From: an uncultured Bacilli bacterium
GTDB taxonomy: Bacteria > Bacillota_I > Bacilli_A > RF39 > UBA660
Assembly: GCA_910579535.1 (NCBI GenBank)
Contig: CAJTUR010000023.1
Span: 1-23,173 of the forward strand
Direction: 5' to 3'
DNA: 23,173 nt
The notes beneath the pieces are model-generated. The model did no database searches, was not told the DNA's origin, and worked only from the letters and a program-made list of their open reading frames with translations. A program made the position numbers and the translations under genes. The stretch's first letter is position 1, and the number at the start of each line of letters is the position of its first letter. Of the stretch, positions 22,137-23,173 are shown piece after piece.

Positions 22137-22484
22137 CTAACACTCCCTAAAACCATGAAAGAATACTCGTATAAATTTCTTAAGTGTAAAAAAGACAAAG
22201 AATACAATTATAAAAAAGATAATTAATATACGGTCAAAGTCATTGCGATAATAAAAATTATTAGTAAGAACAGAATTGTCAAGACATACAGGTATTTGTG
22301 AATAGTTCCCAAATTGTTGGGTTCCATCTTGATATAAATAATTACCGGTATAATAATAGTCACGATAGTCAATATTAATTGTGTTGCCATATCCTGGATT
22401 ATAGGGCTTTGTTTTATAGGCGCGTAGGGTTGTATCGTTTTGAACAACGTAGCAAGCATAACTTGTATCGGGAACATATATCAT
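22137..22484 (-). CDS. C-tail-anchored small virion or assembly protein, unknown
   Basis: I do not recognise a family. The 115-residue protein has no signal peptide: an Asn/Tyr-rich N-terminal region to about residue 82 (many Tyr, as in DYRDYYYTGNYLYQDG), two Cys (11 and 68), a single membrane helix at about 86-101 (ILIIFFIIVFFVFFTL) and a basic tail. This suggests an outward N-terminus with a short cytoplasmic tail. Its ATG overlaps the stop of the 37-residue gene (ATGA, 22481-22484) and lacks its own ribosome binding site, so it is probably translated by coupling. It ends at 22137, only two bases short of the pIII-like ATG at 22134. The position between a pVII/pIX-like gene and pIII suggests a structural component. 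Confidence 0.7.
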   Translation of the reverse strand: MIYVPDTSYACYVVQNDTTLRAYKTKPYNPGYGNTINIDYRDYYYTGNYLYQDGTQQFGNYSQIPVCLDNSVLTNNFYYRNDFDRILIIFFIIVFFVFFTLKKFIRVFFHGFREC

Positions 22485-22594
22485 AATTTTTTAAAAACAA
22501 TCGCTCCCGCTATTCCTAATACTATAAACACGCATGACCATGTTGGTAGGTATGATAAGAATTGTTCTAACAATATTTCAACAATTTCAAACAT
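22481..22594 (-). CDS. Small hydrophobic virion protein (37 residues), pVII/pIX-like
   Basis: The frame from ATG at 22594 to TGA at 22481 encodes 37 residues: an acidic N-terminus (MFEIVEILLEQFLSYLP), a single membrane helix (CVFIVLGIAGAIVF) and a short basic end (KKL). AAAGGAG lies about nine bases upstream, a strong ribosome binding site. Ff phages carry two similar tiny proteins, pVII (33 residues) and pIX (32), next to the major coat gene, which start particle assembly. The size, layout and neighbourhood fit that role, but proteins this short cannot be assigned by sequence. The stop overlaps the start of the 115-residue gene. Confidence 0.75.
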   Translation of the reverse strand: MFEIVEILLEQFLSYLPTWSCVFIVLGIAGAIVFKKL

Positions 22595-22625
22595 AGTTTT
22601 TTCTCCTTTCTTTTTTTATTAAAAA

Positions 22626-22647
22626 TAAGAAGCTTACTAGCTTCTTA
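22626..22647 (-). terminator. Terminator after the major coat gene
   Basis: TAAGAAGCT (22626-22634) and AGCTTCTTA (22639-22647) form a perfect 9-bp stem with a 4-base loop, overlapping the coat stop codon, and five T follow on the minus strand. A terminator right after the coat gene is also present in Ff phages (after VIII), letting coat mRNA exceed that of the minor proteins. Confidence 0.8.
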
Positions 22648-22819
22648 CTTTCTTACGAACTAGTGCAATTACAAACCCAATAGCGGCTAAGACGGCTAAG
22701 GCTGGCACTAATTGAATAAAATTATCCAATAAAGTGCTACCAAATGTTTGTAAACTAGTTGTTAATGATGTTGCTTGTGCAGCTGTCATTCCTCCAGTTG
22801 CTACTTCTCCCATAAGCAT
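22637..22819 (-). CDS. Major coat protein (pVIII-like)
   Basis: The layout of a filamentous phage major coat protein is clear. An N-terminal surface helix region (GEVATGGMTAAQATSLTTSL) is followed by 'QTFGSTLLDNFIQLVP', a membrane helix of about 18 residues (ALAVLAAIGFVIALV) and a basic end (RKKVRS) that would face the DNA. It is 60 residues from ATG at 22819. GTG at 22828 gives 63 and ATG at 22813 gives 58; an in-frame stop three codons before the GTG excludes a longer form, so there is no cleavable leader like that of Ff pVIII (Pf3 coat protein also has none). Starts are uncertain because no strong ribosome binding site is seen. It is the first gene after the promoter at 22959 and is followed directly by a strong terminator. 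Confidence 0.85.
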   Translation of the reverse strand: MLMGEVATGGMTAAQATSLTTSLQTFGSTLLDNFIQLVPALAVLAAIGFVIALVRKKVRS

Positions 22820-22892
22820 TCTTTTCACGTATAATCAATCTTAATAGAAATATTAATCTATTTGATTGATCCCTTTCTATTTATATTTTTTG

Positions 22893-22922
22893 ATTTATTT
22901 TACTTCTAGAAGTAAAATAAAT
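22893..22922. repeat. 30-bp perfect palindrome in the coat gene leader
   Basis: ATTTATTTTACTTCT (22893-22907) is followed without spacer by its exact complement AGAAGTAAAATAAAT (22908-22922). It lies between the proposed promoter and the coat start, and would form a hairpin in the RNA and in single-stranded phage DNA. It could be an operator for a dimeric repressor or a complementary-strand start signal. Confidence 0.7.
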
Positions 22923-22928
22923 TTCGCA

Positions 22929-22994
22929 CTGTGGATTTGTTCCTATTTTTTTACAGCCATTATATGGACTGGTTGGAGATGACTCAAACCACAG
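22929..22994. promoter_or_regulatory. Long stem-loop overlying the coat promoter
   Basis: CTGTGG-A-TTTG (22929-22939) pairs with CAAACCACAG (22985-22994), with one bulge. Inside, CAGCCAT-TAT-ATGG-A-CTG (22954-22971) forms a second hairpin. The region holds the -35 and -10 boxes of the coat promoter. Folded single-strand promoters of this kind are used for priming in Ff phages; it could also belong to the IS110 left end (bridge RNA). Confidence 0.4.
22959..22987 (-). promoter_or_regulatory. Promoter of the prophage structural operon
   Basis: The minus strand reads TTGAGT (22982-22987), 17 bases, TATAAT (22959-22964). Transcripts starting near 22952 would carry a leader of about 130 bases with the 30-bp palindrome, then the coat gene. 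Confidence 0.65.
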
Positions 22995-23087
22995 ATTTTT
23001 AATTTTATTGTTAATTAGTTAGTTAACACATTAGTTTTTTACTAATCGATGTTTTATTAAATTACGTGATTACATAATTAGAAGTTC

Positions 23088-23099
23088 TGTGTCAAACAA
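23088..23099 (+). repeat. Right 12-bp direct repeat, putative attR core
   Basis: TGTGTCAAACAA, identical to 17809-17820, lies beyond the structural promoter and 39 bases before the IS110-type start codon. Flanks differ from those of the left copy. Confidence 0.5.
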
Positions 23100-23138
23100 A
23101 TTCAGTGCATACAAACTAATTTAAGGAGGTGTTACTTA

Positions 23139-23173
23139 ATGATATATTATGTTGGTATTGATATATCAAAGTA
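23139..23173 (+). CDS. IS110-family DEDD transposase, N-terminal fragment (cut by window end)
   Basis: Only 11 codons are in the window, reading MIYYVGIDISK. This is the typical opening of IS110/IS1111/Piv transposases, in which the Asp of 'VGIDVSK' (here D8) is the first catalytic residue of a RuvC-like DEDD site. AAGGAGGT at 23123-23130, eight bases upstream, is an ideal ribosome binding site. IS110 enzymes use a bridge RNA encoded next to the gene to choose target and donor DNA. The gene runs divergently from the prophage structural genes. It may be a separate insertion sequence next to the prophage or a phage-borne recombinase. Confidence 0.8.
   Translation, partial: MIYYVGIDISK

Larger units (their letters stand above)
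17809..23099 (-). mobile_element. Integrated filamentous (inovirus-type) prophage, about 5.3 kb
   Basis: All genes run on the minus strand. They are a coat protein, a 37-residue hydrophobic protein, a 115-residue tail-anchored protein, a pIII-like protein, a pVI-like protein, a Zot/pI ATPase, a 59-residue protein, an HUH replication initiator and a tyrosine integrase. The order coat-small-III-VI-I is that of Ff-type phages. A 12-bp direct repeat (TGTGTCAAACAA) at 17809 and 23088 bounds the gene set and is the proposed attachment core. A pIV secretin is absent, consistent with a single-membrane host, and no pV-like single-strand binding protein is recognised. All genes appear intact, so the element may be active. 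The right boundary is less sure because an IS110-type gene starts 40 bases beyond it. Confidence 0.82.

Noticed and set aside
22223..22477. Alternative minus-strand frame of 84 codons with two hydrophobic runs, overlapping the 115-residue gene
   Set aside because: No ribosome binding site. The 115-residue frame is joined to its neighbour by an ATGA overlap and ends exactly before the pIII-like gene, so it is preferred, but a second product cannot be fully excluded.
1..23173. CRISPR array
   Set aside because: No set of regularly spaced repeats with unique spacers of 25-40 bases is visible; the only iterated units are the 9-base-spaced TTACAT copies at 19645-19668.
1..23173. Mycoplasma-type code with TGA as Trp
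   Set aside because: All recognised proteins are complete under the standard code, use TGG for Trp, and several genes end in TGA at sensible positions.

Overview
The window is about 70-75% A+T, with strong Shine-Dalgarno sites (AGGAGG type), Gram-positive style genes and no secretin or outer-membrane genes. It suggests an AT-rich monoderm Bacillota, perhaps a gut-dwelling member of the Bacilli/Erysipelotrichales/RF39 side. The exact lineage cannot be fixed from the sequence alone. The standard code works throughout.

Layout. (1) 55-8756, minus strand: one 2,869-residue surface protein with its own promoter and terminator. It has a signal peptide, a cohesin-like domain, a low-complexity linker, a two-helix membrane hairpin, a dockerin-like EF-hand pair, four ~200-residue repeats, a beta-helix of GLUG type, an M26 (IgA1 protease/Zmp) metalloprotease domain and a second beta-helix. 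(2) 8757-14183, minus strand: ordinary accessory genes. These are a PPOX-fold flavoprotein, a DUF3267 membrane protein with an altered HExxH motif, a small unknown protein, a GNAT/YoaP plus SPL-type radical SAM pair, and a nucleoside phosphorylase. Two gene-poor stretches of about 0.6-0.7 kb hold only hairpins and possible decayed sequence. (3) 14365-17758: a tRNA-Thr(CGT) on the minus strand, then a plus-strand non-homologous end-joining operon (Ku, a stand-alone ATP-dependent ligase, and a phosphoesterase-polymerase fusion) linked by ATGA overlaps, then tRNA-Gly(TCC).

(4) 17809-23099: the most interesting part, a compact (~5.3 kb) integrated filamentous (inovirus-type) prophage. All its genes are on the minus strand, and a 12-bp direct repeat bounds it. 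In transcription order it has: promoter, major coat protein, terminator, 37-residue hydrophobic protein, 115-residue C-tail-anchored protein, pIII-like adsorption protein, hairpin-rich intergenic region, pVI-like protein, Zot/pI-like assembly ATPase, 59-residue protein, HUH (Rep_2-type) replication initiator and tyrosine integrase. The order coat-small-III-VI-I matches the structural and assembly module of filamentous phages. There is no pIV secretin, as expected for a host with one membrane. Several long perfect inverted repeats (30, 2x16, 2x11 bp) lie where packaging and origin signals could be.

(5) 23139-end: the first 11 codons of an IS110-family (DEDD) transposase/recombinase on the plus strand, cut by the window edge. 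Its upstream region is structured. Either an IS110 element lies next to the prophage, or the recombinase belongs to the phage, as Piv-type enzymes do in some Neisseria filamentous phages.
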